Made by a program: the position numbers and the translations under genes. The notes under the pieces are model-generated. The model was not told where the DNA came from and did not search any database. It saw only the letters and a program-made list of their open reading frames with translations. DNA of 64,000 nucleotides from Rotaria macrura (Eukaryota > Rotifera > Eurotatoria > Philodinida > Philodinidae). Below are positions 37,765 to 48,913 of this stretch, piece by piece. The DNA is taken from NCBI GenBank assembly GCA_900239685.1, contig OENT01000839.1, positions 1 through 64,000 of the forward strand. Reading direction: 5' to 3'. Numbering within the stretch: the stretch's first letter is position 1; the number at the start of each line of letters is the position of its first letter.

Positions 37765-38691
37765 CCAAACTCGTTTTCTTCATTTCTGAAACAATGCAGA
37801 TAGAAATTGTGCCAAGAAGGACGTCCTTCGTATAGGACGGAATCAGTCGGGAGTTGCAACAAGAGGTAGACGTCCTTTTACACGACACCCTTTAGTCTCG
37901 CTTCGGCGACGCGTAGTCTTCCTCTGCCTTTTCTCCTTTTCTCTAGCCCTTCCTTTCTTCTGTTTCTCTCTATTTCTCCCTTTCCGTTGTCTCTCTATTT
38001 TTCCTCTCTTGATATATTCTCTTGATGACTAGTATGTTGGGGAGCATTCGGTTTTGTGGTCAAGAGTGGAGTGAGTTCTAAACAAGAAGAGAAGAGAGTG
38101 GTAGAAAATCAAGTCGAGAGAAGCACTCACGAACGTAGTGAATATACAAGAAAACTTACTGTGTGTATTCTACTTTGTGTAATACTTACGTATACCTATT
38201 ACCAGCAGAGTACCGCTTACTTATGTGTCTTTAATTAATCATTTAATAAATCTTCGATATTCTGCATTATCCAAACGTTCCTGGTTATTCTAATTATAAC
38301 CTTCAACAATTCACTATCCATTACCTTATCAAGATATATACGCAATTCTATATATCCCGATACACCAACGAATAGTATATATATATTTCGTTACAGAAAT
38401 CAATATCAGACCTTGAACTAGTAGAAACCATATCGACAGCTTTATGCTTTGCATTCCTAAAGAGCAACAACTGCATTACTATTCGTCAATTATTTTGACG
38501 AATCCAACACTAGACAATTCCAATGGCAACTTTCTTGTACCAAATTCATTCTCTCACAAGTCAAAATGTTGTCAATCACTAGATGAAAAGTACAAGATGT
38601 TTAAGGTGATTCTAATGGGTATCATTTACACTCCAACAGATGAGAAACTTTGCATGAACCCATCGACTACTGCTACAGACATCAGGTACTG
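37765..38691. other. Spacer with a pyrimidine-rich block
   Basis: The block at 37916-38012 is almost pure pyrimidine (TTCCTCTGCC..TTTTCC). It is followed by sequence that stays open for 60 codons (38056-38238). The arrangement resembles 57640-58070 and may be a degenerate solo LTR. ORF 38444-38701 has no recognised motif. Confidence 0.3.
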
Positions 38692-39316
38692 GATTTCGTA
38701 GACAAATATCGAAAAAAAAATATCGACAAGTAAAAACGTCGACATCAAAACGTCGACAGATAAAATGTCGACAGGTAAAATGTCGACGTGTAAAAAAATG
38801 TCCAAAATTCTATCATGATATAGGAAACTCGCGTAGCATATCCTGTCATCTACTATTTTTCTGTTTGTGCATTTTCTTTATGGGTGTTAGCCTGGACATA
38901 ATTAAATACGAATTTAATCAACAGTTAATTCATGGCAATTCTGGCAAGTTAAAAAAGACGTCAAAGAAAACATGCACTATGCAGGATAAACTTAAAGAAC
39001 TTCGAAGGACATATGACAAACAAACGATTAAACTGAATGAATATCACAAAGAATTATCAGAGCTTATTGGCACAAAATGAAAATTATACGAGTGTGTTGG
39101 TACATTCCTTGAATCTATAGCTCTGGCTCTTCGTTGTTCGCTCATATGCATTTTTATTTTTCGTTGATATGTATTCGAATTTTACCTGATAAACGATCAA
39201 TTTAATTTATTCATGCTCCAATTTGAGTTTTTCATCATCAGCTTCTTTTCTTTGTATTTTATGATGTCGACGTTTTACATTGTCGACATTTTATCGTCGA
39301 CGTTTGACTACTTTCC
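38692..39316. mobile_element. Mutator-like non-autonomous element with ATGTCGACA words and an ORF in its loop
   Basis: A 9-bp duplication, CAGGTACTG, is present at 38683-38691 and 39317-39325. The left end TTCGTAGACAAATATCGA and the complement of the right end, AAAGTAGTCAAACGTCGA, are terminal inverted repeats related to those of the element at 31988. The arms are arrays of AAAACGTCGACA/AAAATGTCGACA (38700-38800 and 39264-39310). The loop (about 38810-39260) holds a 71-codon frame whose C-terminal part looks protein-like. It is inserted three bases inside the left end of the mariner-like element at 39323. Confidence 0.8.
38865..39080 (+). CDS. Small ORF inside the Mutator-like element, possibly captured exon
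   Basis: The frame runs 71 codons to the TGA at 39078. The first third is AT-rich and hydrophobic. From about residue 28 it reads KLKKTSKKTC then MQDKLKELRRTYDKQ and LNEYHKELSELIG, a Lys/Glu/Leu-rich helix-forming sequence with coiled-coil character. This contrasts with the word-repeat arms on either side. Mutator-like elements are known to capture host gene fragments, so a captured exon is possible, but no parent gene is visible here. It may equally be chance. Confidence 0.25.
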   Translation: MCIFFMGVSLDIIKYEFNQQLIHGNSGKLKKTSKKTCTMQDKLKELRRTYDKQTIKLNEYHKELSELIGTK

Positions 39317-39322
39317 CAGGTA

Positions 39323-42087
39323 CTGAGTACCCAAGAAACATTTTCATGCTTTACTCATTCAACTCATCAACATCTGAAATCATCGATCTCAAAAATGTTC
39401 TTGCCCCTTCCTAGATTTGGGGAAGTTAGTCTGCATAGAAATTTCCAACTCGCGTTCGTCCTCAGGAAAAAAAGAACAAGAAAAAACTCTCCAAAAGACA
39501 TTGCACTCGATGCTTGAACAAATCATTGAAACTATCCATGATATGTAAGTATATTGATGTATCAGGAGAGATAGATACTAAGAAGCTGAATAAGTTAAGG
39601 TACATTAATGCAGTATGATGCTTAGCAACTCATGTTGTCTAAAACGAAGATGAGTTCAAAAGGGTCTGTTCGATGAGTCTGAAAGTCACCTGCCCATATT
39701 GAATTGACGGATCTGCAGTATCTGAACTGAATTTTAACACATGGTATACAGCCTTTTTGTGTCTTTACACAATGATGAAAAATTATTCAAAACGTATCGC
39801 ATGTTCGATGCGAAAAAGTAGGACTACTTGCGAAATTTCCGATTTAGAATATTTTTCAATAGGAAAAGAGGAGTTTTAGGGGTTTTCTTTTCTCTGGCCT
39901 AACACTTGAGGAAAATGAACACGATATCTAGAACATGAATCAGAAACTTTATCGCTTTCTCTATTTTCGCGCGGAAATGTTTTCCTTTGGAGACTAGGCT
40001 TTGAAAGACCAGAAAAAAGATTTTCTCTCAAGTTCAAATGGATGGCATCGTAGGCTCCTTTTGGAAAGAAACAATCGTCACTGAAAGATTTATGACGAGC
40101 TAAAATTTCTGATACTGATTATGAATATCGTGTTTGTTTGGTCTTACGTAAGTTTCACCAAATGGAAAATCTGTAGATTAAGTCCGAGCACAGGAGGCAG
40201 CACTAAAGATCCTGCTCAAATGTCTATGTAGTGCTAAGATTGCTCTTTATACATGCATAATAAATGAATTTGCCGAATGCTTATGTGAAAAAGAAAAATT
40301 TAATAAAAACGGTGGACCAAAATTTTAAGCTTGTAGGAATAATTTACTTCCTGATTAAAGATGCGTGCCGCATTTAAAATTAAACAGAAATCAATTTGTG
40401 ATAGATCATATTATGTTATAGATGATCGAACTTATTCTCATAGTACAGCTGTGAAAGGGTCAAAATGGTATCAACAAGTACAGGAACAAGGGTCACATCA
40501 ACCAATATTATGGCCGATCTGAGGCGAGGCGAAATCTGAATCTGTTGAACAATTCCGATACCATATTAATGATGATCCTTCTTTGAGTATTAATGAAATA
40601 CAGATAGAGACTGCTATGAATCGTGGCTTCCTTGAACCGATTACTATGAGTTTAACTTTGTCGAGAAAATTCGGCAAAATTCGAGTGAGGAACATGGCAG
40701 CTTTCTTGTTTAGGGACAGGCAATGAGCCATGAGTTTGTTAAAAAATAATTGATCGAGAATTATTAGACTTTGTCTAAAACACCGATTTAAGGAACTTCA
40801 TACCTACTATCATTCTATACAGCCTTTTAGCTCTGAAACCTGAATTTTGTTGATTTTTCTCAAACGACTGGTTCTTTTTTTAATGCATTTTTCCGATGAA
40901 AGGAGATAATCGACCACCATCATTATATCAATCATTGTTTTTATAAACATCTCAAAGAAAATATCCGAAAATAACAACCAAGATCTGGTGAACCCGCTGT
41001 AAAAACAAAAGTCCCATGCCGAACTTTAACAGGTTCAGCTAAGAGTGCAGACCTTGAAACCGTTGTTTCCTCGGGCACACCTAAACAAGCTTTTTAATTT
41101 CGGTATGGTACTTATTTTTTAAGATTGTACGTGCAATATGAAACTTCATCAAGATAATGCAAAGACACATATTCCTTAAGATGCTTCACGCTATCTCGAA
41201 TCCAAACCTATCGAGATTATGAAACAAACGCAGAGTTCTCCGAACTTTGTCTCATCTATTTTCAGGTTATTTAATCGAATCGATAAGAATCAAACGGATT
41301 AAAGCAACTCAAAATCATTAAAACATGCTCTAACGAAGATCATGCCAAGATGACAATAACATTTTTTTTAAATGTTCATAATGAATAGAATCGTGTATGA
41401 ATATTTCGGCGAACTATCTTCAACATTTCATCAACTAAAACTACCAATAAATACCTGTTAGAATTTTTTTGGACGATCCCCATAACATTGGTATTCCCTA
41501 AGCAACGTTTAGTCAGAGAAAAGAAAACCCCTAAAACTCCTCTTTTCCTATTGAAAAATATTCTAAATCGGAAATTTCGCAAGTAGTCCTACTTTTTCGC
41601 ATCGAATATGCGATACGTTTTGAATAATTTTTCATCATTGTGTAAAGACACAAAAAGGCTGTATACCATGTGTTAAAATTCAGTTCAGATACTGCAGATC
41701 CGTCAATTCAATATGGGCAGGTGACTTTCAGACTCATCGAACAGACCCTTTTGAACTCATCTTCGTTTTAGACAACATGAGTTGCTAAGCATCATACTGC
41801 ATTAATGTACCTTAACTTATTCAGCTTCTTAGTATCTATCTCTCCTGATACATCAATATACTTACATATCATGGATAGTTTCAATGATTTGTTCAAGCAT
41901 CGAGTGCAATGTCTTTTGGAGAGTTTTTTCTTGTTCTTTTTTTCCTGAGGACGAACGCGAGTTGGAAATTTCTATGCAGACTAACTTCCCCAAATCTAGG
42001 AAGGGGCAAGAACATTTTTGAGATCGATGATTTCAGATGTTGATGAGTTGAATGAGTAAAGCATGAAAATATTTCTTGGGTACTCAG
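39323..42087 (+). mobile_element. Mariner-like element with 574-bp terminal inverted repeats
   Basis: Arms 39323-39896 and 41514-42087 are both 574 bp and nearly exact complements. The ends are CTGAGTACCCAAG and CTTGGGTACTCAG, flanked by TA (39321-39322 and 42088-42089), as expected for Tc1/mariner insertion. The central 1.6 kb contains a decayed mariner-type transposase (40361-41240). Such long terminal repeats are unusual; canonical mariner repeats are tens of bp. The element at 38692-39316 has since inserted at its left edge. Confidence 0.85.
40361..41240 (+). pseudogene. Decayed mariner-type transposase
   Basis: From the ATG at 40361 the frame stays open to a TGA near 40518. After a break, about 40550-40735 reads VEQFRYHINDDPSLSINEI and onward, matching the second helix-turn-helix of mariner transposases (DDPxLSxxEIAxE), and ends RNMAAFLFRDRQ and stop. 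About 41137-41220 reads MKLHQDNAKTH, the region of the second catalytic Asp (usually HDNARPH), followed by a stop and YLESKPIEIM. Several stops and frame changes make it non-functional. It lies in the single-copy centre of the long-repeat element. Confidence 0.65.
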
Positions 42088-42167
42088 TATCTGTTAGCTC
42101 TACATATGTATAGAACGAAAGAGACAAGCAGTGTCACTGTTGTTTTGTGACTGTGACGATGAAAAAG

Positions 42168-42240
42168 TGACCTTTGCGGGAATCGAACCCACACCTCCTG
42201 CTATCCGGGCAGTTGTGCTAGCCAGTTAGACTAGAAGGCG
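42168..42240 (-). tRNA. tRNA-like sequence (likely tRNA pseudogene or SINE head)
   Basis: The minus strand gives 73 nt with a perfect A box (TAGTCTAACTGG) and a perfect B box (GGTTCGATTCC). The T arm is well paired (GTGGG/CCCGC), and a T5 run three bases downstream (42162-42166) acts as a Pol III terminator. The acceptor pairs only at positions 2-6. The anticodon stem has an A-G mismatch at 27-43, and the loop CCGGATA has C33 instead of U33 (nominal anticodon GGA, without the long variable arm of Ser tRNAs). It is therefore probably not a functional tRNA. Confidence 0.55.
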
Positions 42241-42256
42241 CATCTTAATCATCGTT

Positions 42257-42286
42257 TAGCGTTAGTGTGAACCAACACTAACGCTA
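42257..42286. repeat. 12-bp perfect hairpin beside the tRNA-like gene
   Basis: TAGCGTTAGTGT (42257-42268) and its exact complement (42275-42286) flank a 6-base loop. It lies 17 bp upstream of the 5' end of the minus-strand tRNA-like sequence. Confidence 0.6.
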
Positions 42287-42731
42287 ACAGTCTCTGATGT
42301 ATGAAGTTCTCTTACAGATACTATGAATGTTTAGTATTGACATTATTAAAGCTCTTTTCTGTGACGTGCTTGTTGAATGCATCACGTTTCGTCGTTACTT
42401 GCTTAGACAGGCATATAATATTCTCTGTCATTCCTTTTCATTTCTCTTTTCTCTATCTTTATTTTTGGTACTGTTGATTGTAATATCAATCACGCGCACA
42501 GTCCTATGATGGAATGAGTTGAAAGATGTTGAAGTCATGCTTGTTTGTATGAGCTGTCTTCGAGAGTGCAAGCTTCTTTCAGTCGTAGATAAATATTTTC
42601 TTTGAACCAGAAGAAATCAATTATTATCCTGATTCACACAAAAGTAGTTCTTTTGTTATAGATTTAATAATTTCACACTGAGTTACTTCTGCGAGTCTCA
42701 GACCTCATGTCATCTGTATGAACCCAATTCT

Positions 42732-45096
42732 ATGCTGCCTTTGCGAATACGATCAGAAACAAATCAACAGATTGATCAACTTATGGTAAGTTGTTACCTG
42801 TGATAGCTGGATGTCAAATGAATTGTAGGAAAACAAGGATCACTTTGAAGTTTATCGAAAACGTTTCTCTGTACTCTCAAGTGTGTTCTTAACTCGTACC
42901 TGAGAACGAAGGAGTTTCGTTCTTTCACCATTTATCTTTGTTATCATTTTTGTAAAATAATATTGTGTTATAGATTATACCCGAGGTATATTAGAGACTA
43001 ATAAAATAACGAATCATCTGTCACTTTTTGTTTCAGCTGGTTAATAATACACAACGAACGTTATCAAATGCGTATTCACGTATGTAGTCTATTTTAACAT
43101 CAAAGCATGGGAAGTTCAAATTTTTATATATATTATTCGGTGAAAAACGATTTCATTCGAGACCATCTCTATATCAGCTTTAGAATGTTTCAAATAAATT
43201 ATTTCTCATAAAAAACAACTGGTTCATCCTCAGCTAGAATGATAGAACATGACAATCCGGTTAGGTGTGCAAAAACTCTTGATTGGATTTTAGATTTGTC
43301 ATCAAATTTCTCAGGTTTGGACTTGGACTACGTTTCAATCTGAGTTCATATGGGTGAATTTCTTGTAGATTTGGACCACAGTATTGATTATATTGCTTTG
43401 CTCGGCTTAATTTAGGATTCGGGATTGGTGATATGCTTGTGATTTGAGATTTGGACTTGTGGTTGGTTTTCAATCTAACATGAGTCAAACTTTCTGGTCG
43501 TGCTTCGCGGAAACCAAATCTCAATCCCAAATCTAACCCAACTCCTAATCACGATGGCACAGATTAAATCCCATATTCAAATATAAGACCCAAATTTATA
43601 CAAAATCTAAACAGTGTTATATCAACCTATAAGATCTGAGATTCTTTCCTCTGTTCTAGACTTTATCTTAAAATTTCTAGTCAGTTTTGGATAATTTGAC
43701 ATCCACACCCAAGCCCAAATCCAAGTCTCAATCGAGAACAAATTCAAATATACTTGTACCAAATCGCAAGGCTTTGGATTAGTTGCACGCCTAAATCTGG
43801 CCATTAGCTTATACAAAAAACACTTGTCAATTCAATATCAATCACTTCTTGGGATAATTTGAAATTTATAATTACAACACTCTGTAAGTAGGACATAAAA
43901 TAAACTTAGACCATTTTTCACAAAAGCATTCTTTTTCATATTTTTCTACCCTAACCGATAATTATATGTTCAGTGACTGTTCTCGACGTCAGTATCTATT
44001 TTATGAGACACTCGATGAAAATCATGAGCTAACGTACTTAATCAAGATTTTTTAATTTCACTCAATGTTAGATATTCTATAGAATGTAATAGAATTTGAG
44101 AATTTCGAAAGAAGCAGTTCCATACAAAACTTGCTCAGTCTGTAAGATAGTTAAATGCTATTTTAGGACACTATCTCCAAAAAACGACATTCTTTGGGAT
44201 AGTCATATCTAAGGAAAAGTATAGTGGTTTCAATTGAAATTTACTCTATAATTATATGCCAACGGCATTGTACTCATCATTAAAATTCAGTTCGAATCAA
44301 TGAAGTGTTTATGAGTTGATCCGAAACATGGAAAAAACGTCATTTTACATTCTTTTTTATATAGAAATGTCTCATGAAACTCCAGTGCTAAATGGCTGAG
44401 AATTTAATGGTGCAATCATATCATCGAGTAATTATTCTCATAAGAAATTCGACTACTCATATAATACATAATATTCAACGAACCATCTAAAAAAGATAAT
44501 TTACACTAAAATCACCATTTTGGGAGGGTTTGATCTCTCAAGATAAGAAAATTACGAAGGTCACATTTGTGTGACACTGTGGTGCATGCTGGGTACTATT
44601 TGTAGATTTGTCCTTAATATAAGAGTGAAGTCCTTATATATGTTTATTTCACGTTTTGAAATAACGACAAGAACAAATTACTAAAACAATTCCTAACGAT
44701 AGAATTGTATATGAACAAACAATAACATCTATCTTTTATGTATCGAACATATATATAAAGTGCGCAAAAGAAATAATACTGCGTAATAGACAATTACGCA
44801 ATAAAAATATTCAGGTCATTGTTTATATTATGAATTGACCTTGAAGAAACACGCAACAAGAAGATGAAGGACAAGAACAATGCCCAATCACAAAAAGAGC
44901 GAATATAGAAAGAAAGCAGAACGAAAGAAGAAACGAAAGAAGATAACATGCTACTAGAAAAGAAACATCACCAACACTATTAAGTAATGAAAAAGTTCTT
45001 GCAGAGTGTGTTGAGGAAGAATCTCGACAAACAGCTTACAAAATACCAAAAAATAATCCGCTTTCCTATAGGAAATATAATCAAATTACCAGATGA
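42732..45096 (+). CDS. Possible small three-exon gene, unrecognised
   Basis: Exon 42732-42785 reads ATG.. for 18 codons (MLPLRIRSETNQQIDQLM) and stops at a perfect GTAAGT donor. Exon 43037-43079 follows a TTTTGTTTCAG acceptor, reads LVNNTQRTLSNAYS plus one base and ends at GTATGT. The phase fits a third segment at 45005-45096 after TTCTTGCAG (CVEEESRQTAYKIPKNN.. to TGA). The first two exons have strong splice sites and protein-like composition. The third is speculative, because an alternative frame there is also open. The second intron would contain the hAT-like element at 43262. Function unknown. Confidence 0.28.
43262..43793. mobile_element. hAT-like palindromic element with GATTTGGACTTGG words
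   Basis: Ends are TAGGTGTGCAA (43262) and TTGCACGCCTA (ending 43793). They are flanked by an 8-bp duplication with two mismatches, AATCCGGT and AATCTGGC. The left half repeats GGATTTGG/GATTTGGACTTGG and the right half its complement (CCAAATCCAAG, CCCAAATC). It is a diverged paralogue of the element at 54922, in the same orientation. Confidence 0.8.
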
Positions 45097-48000
45097 CTTT
45101 CATTAGATAAAATATATTATACCCTACGTAAATCATTTTTTCCATTTGCCAGACTTTGTTATATAAGCATATAGAGTTTGTATGTTGGTTTAAATTCGGT
45201 ATATTTTATCTACTAAATAAATTTGAAAAAGCCACGAATACATCTTTTTATTAAGAAACTCTCGTACAGAGTATCAGTGATTGATGAATAATATTATCTT
45301 TCAATATCCAATTCAAGATCTTGTTAAAATTCGTTTGGTACTTATCTGCGTATTCGCTTTGTCTCGTCAATGTTTTCGATAGAGCACCTAATGAAACTTG
45401 AAATTTTCCTTCTATTTGATGATGGGATAATCTATGTCCTTGATCTCGAATGAAATTCAAGTTTTGTTCTAAATCAAGTTCATGACAACATGTCATATTT
45501 AGTAAACGATATTGACGACAATAGAAAAACAACGACTGTTTTTCTCTTTTTGAATTTTCTCTTCTTTCTCCTTTATTGTGATAATTGATTCAACTAATCA
45601 AGTCTATATTATTAATCTCTGCAGCACCAATCATTTTTTCTAGTTCTGTGGTGTACCCTGTACGTCTTCCCACTGATGAAGTGAAGACATGCTGTCGGAA
45701 CTATAAAAATGCATTCGCATTCAGAACCAATGGGTGTTCATCGAGGAGTGATTCAAATAAGTAAAATTCGCGAGGGCATTTCTGAGAATTTTCAATAACA
45801 TAGGTTATTCATTTAGAAGGAGTATTGGATAATAGAAGTTTTACTATAAATTGTTCTTTCAAAAACTCTTTTAACGATTTCCGTTACCCCTTATTCGCAG
45901 TACCAATGGTTCTTCGTTCCAAAGAGCACGTAAAACGCTTTAAAAACCGAAAAACAAACAAGTTGAGAGGATCACCATGAACAGAAAAATTCGATGCGTC
46001 AAATGTATTAACTTTGATTCGTCGTTGGTGAATATCTCTATCCAATATCTTAGCAGTGAGCTAGGAATTTCAGTAAAGCCTTTTCAATGCAGCATTAGCA
46101 ATACGTGTTGTATTTCCACTAATTGAGTTGCTTCTGGGCTGAGATCGTGTTTTGAAGAGGGAATCGGGGCTTATATTGATTTGAAGAGGAAGTTCGCGTG
46201 GAAACCCAAGTGAACTTATAAAATTTCTCATAACCCTATGAGATTAGTATAGACCATTTCTGTTTGTCATTCTGATTTCAAATATCGCATTCCTTTTCAC
46301 TCTAGTAGTCACTATCTAGCGATCAATATGTGTTAGTTTTCAAAAATTGTTAATAGATCGTGCTAATACCATACAACTTTTTCTTTCAGATATAATTCCA
46401 CATTATTGAATATCAATTTAGCAACTATAAAACAATGGTACTAGGTGCATACAAACGCTCACATCCTACCGGTCAGTACATGCTCGATATATCATTGAAA
46501 TTTCCTATGAGACAAGTAACAATTCAAGCCTATAACTACTCATTAGCACAATAATTAAAACATCAAGAAGACTTTAATTAGATTAGAAAAATTTCAGGAT
46601 CATAAGAACTGATTGGCAGAAATTATGTAACTTTAAAAGATAACCAACAGAAGAAAATGCCAAATCTTCATCTCGACTATCCAAAAATGTTGATCGATTT
46701 TCATTAATCTCAGAATCAATATTCGTCCATGGTTAAATTTGATTATTTTACTCAACTGTTCATTGCTCTTATCGCGCTAACATATGGAAAAAGATCCTCC
46801 TTGTTTCACTATTCAAAATCGTTACAATTAGATAGATGGAAGCGTCTCGATTCGTAGCATTGCCTCCTTTCTTTTCAGATATTGGCCTGATTAGAAGTCA
46901 ATCTAAAATCTTCATGAACAGTTCTTAATTTGAAAGTTCAATGAAATTTCTAATGAGATTCATTGAGAATTTCTTCATCGGATGGAGTAACATTTTCTCT
47001 TTCATAGAATCTATAGCAAACAGTGGAAATAAGTCACGACAGACTCGCACAGAAGATTTTCGATCGAATTCATTTGATTCCACGTAATCATAGATACGAT
47101 GCAAAGAAAGAGGTTTTAGAATTTTGACTACAGTACGTCTAACATAGATTGTTGATATATCCAAAGGTTTCTAATCCTACTATCTCCAGAAAGCAACGTT
47201 TTTTTAAAATCTTTTCATCTCAACAGAACTTCATCAGTTTCGATTGACATTCGATCTATGATTACATTCCAACGCTTATCTGCTCATCGTTAAAATATTT
47301 AGTTCGAGTCGATCAACTGTTGCTTGAGTTCGTTCATACGACCACTGAGAATACGAAAAAACTGATCATTTTTGTTTTGTTGTGCATATATCTATCTCTG
47401 GAACGTCTTATGTCAGAAAGTTGAAAATTTCCTAATTTATAAAGTTCATCGAGTCATTGTTTTAGTAAAAAATACAACTCTAAATATTTTCTATCGCTCA
47501 GGAGATCATCCATAACGTCACGAGTTTTATTAAACTCATGACCATGGGTTAGTATAATCTCCGAAAATATAAAAGTTATAAATGCTGAGCTAATTTGACC
47601 TTGAATATTTTACTGTGTACAATAACTCAATGAAAAACTGGTCGGGGTCTCCAAGAATGGTCTTAACAGATTTATCGAAAAAAAACTAAAAAAAAGCGAA
47701 TTCTTTACTGTTAAAAAGTTATCCAGTTTCATCTAGAAATTTTTCGACAATTTTCCATATACGAGATGGATTCTAGACAGTATCGACGGATTTATAATCC
47801 TTTATAAATTTTCATGAAAACGTCCTTTCAAATAAAAACGTTCTCTTCAAAAAGTTACCCTACCCTCCATCGTTACAAGCTTAACGAAGGAAGGTTTGCT
47901 CTGATCCATACTAGATAACATGTGTATGTTATAATGAGGCTTTTCAATTTATTACTACGGAAATGAAGTTATGTATCCCATAGGAAAACAATTACTTTAT

Positions 48001-48913
48001 CGTATTGTTTAATAGGTTTGCTAGATTTATTCTTAGAAATCCACGAAAATTTTAGCATATCTGCGCTCCACACAATGGATTCTTCAAAGTTGCATGAGTT
48101 AGACTTCTACATGGTGCATATTTTAAGAGACTGAACTTGACCAAAGTCGAGATTTTGTCGAAAGTCTTCTGAAAGATAAGAACTATATATAAAGCTAAGT
48201 TTCTCACTTCACTAATTATACATTGAGATCTCTCTCTCTCTCGTTGAAATTGCAAATCTGACAAAATGATCCATTCCATAAGATATCGATATGCACAAAA
48301 TTTGACCAAATCAACGTTTTTCTCTCTGAGCTAATACAAAATTATCATATTGATAGGCAGTCAAAGTTAAAAATAGGAGCATGTATCCTTGATGAGATGT
48401 GTATATCACAAAACATATGCTTGTTTGACAATAGAATTCTCAGAAAAAATGTGAATATCGCATCGATTGAACAACAATTTTTTCAAACAGCTCGCATCGA
48501 AGCGCTCTCTTCTAAAACGAAAATATTAAGTTAAGCAAAATCAGACGACCTCAATTGAGCATATCTATTCAGGGTTTAGACGAACTGGCTCATAAGTTAA
48601 ATAGTATCTTCACGGATGCTGATGCCATTCTCATCAATGGTAATAGACAGATGAACTTATGATGAGCTCGAGCTTGTCAAGCTAGAACTCGGTCATTCAA
48701 GCAGCTAGTCTTGAAAAATCATTCGTACCATTCAAAAGTAAAATTATGAAAAGCAAATTATGACTACTTGTTTACATTCAATCACTCTATCAGATATTCA
48801 TTCAAAGTTCTTCCTATCAGATGATGTTAGATAGGCTTCAAGAGATATTTAAACAAACACTTTTTTATGTTACACGGTTAGATGTTATTATAGTTCGTGC
48901 TACAACACTTTAG
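43794..48913. other. Stretch upstream of the NHL exons, mostly unassigned
   Basis: It holds the HTH transposase fragment (45251-45532) and diverged repeats near 44165-44310 and 47180-47320. The 5' exons of the NHL gene are expected here or further upstream. A candidate exon after TTTTCTTTCAG at 46393 (TATAATTCCACATTATTG..) reads 17 codons but does not join in phase to 48914. Nothing else supported. Confidence 0.4.
45251..45532 (-). pseudogene. CENP-B/pogo-type helix-turn-helix fragment of a transposase
   Basis: The 93-codon minus frame reads ELDLEQNLNFIRDQGHRLS, then HHQIEGKFQVSLGALSKTL and RQSEYADKYQ. This is the pattern of the N-terminal CENP-B/psq-type HTH of Tigger/pogo transposases: LTLEQK..I..., a recognition helix with VS.G..S..LKRK.EY. 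The frame ends soon after, and no DDE domain follows downstream on this strand, so only the DNA-binding part is left. Family call by pattern; clade uncertain. Confidence 0.5.

Noticed and set aside
46393..46445. Candidate upstream exon of the NHL gene after TTTTCTTTCAG
   Set aside because: The only open frame reaches TAG before a usable donor and does not supply the single base needed to join exon 48914 in phase.
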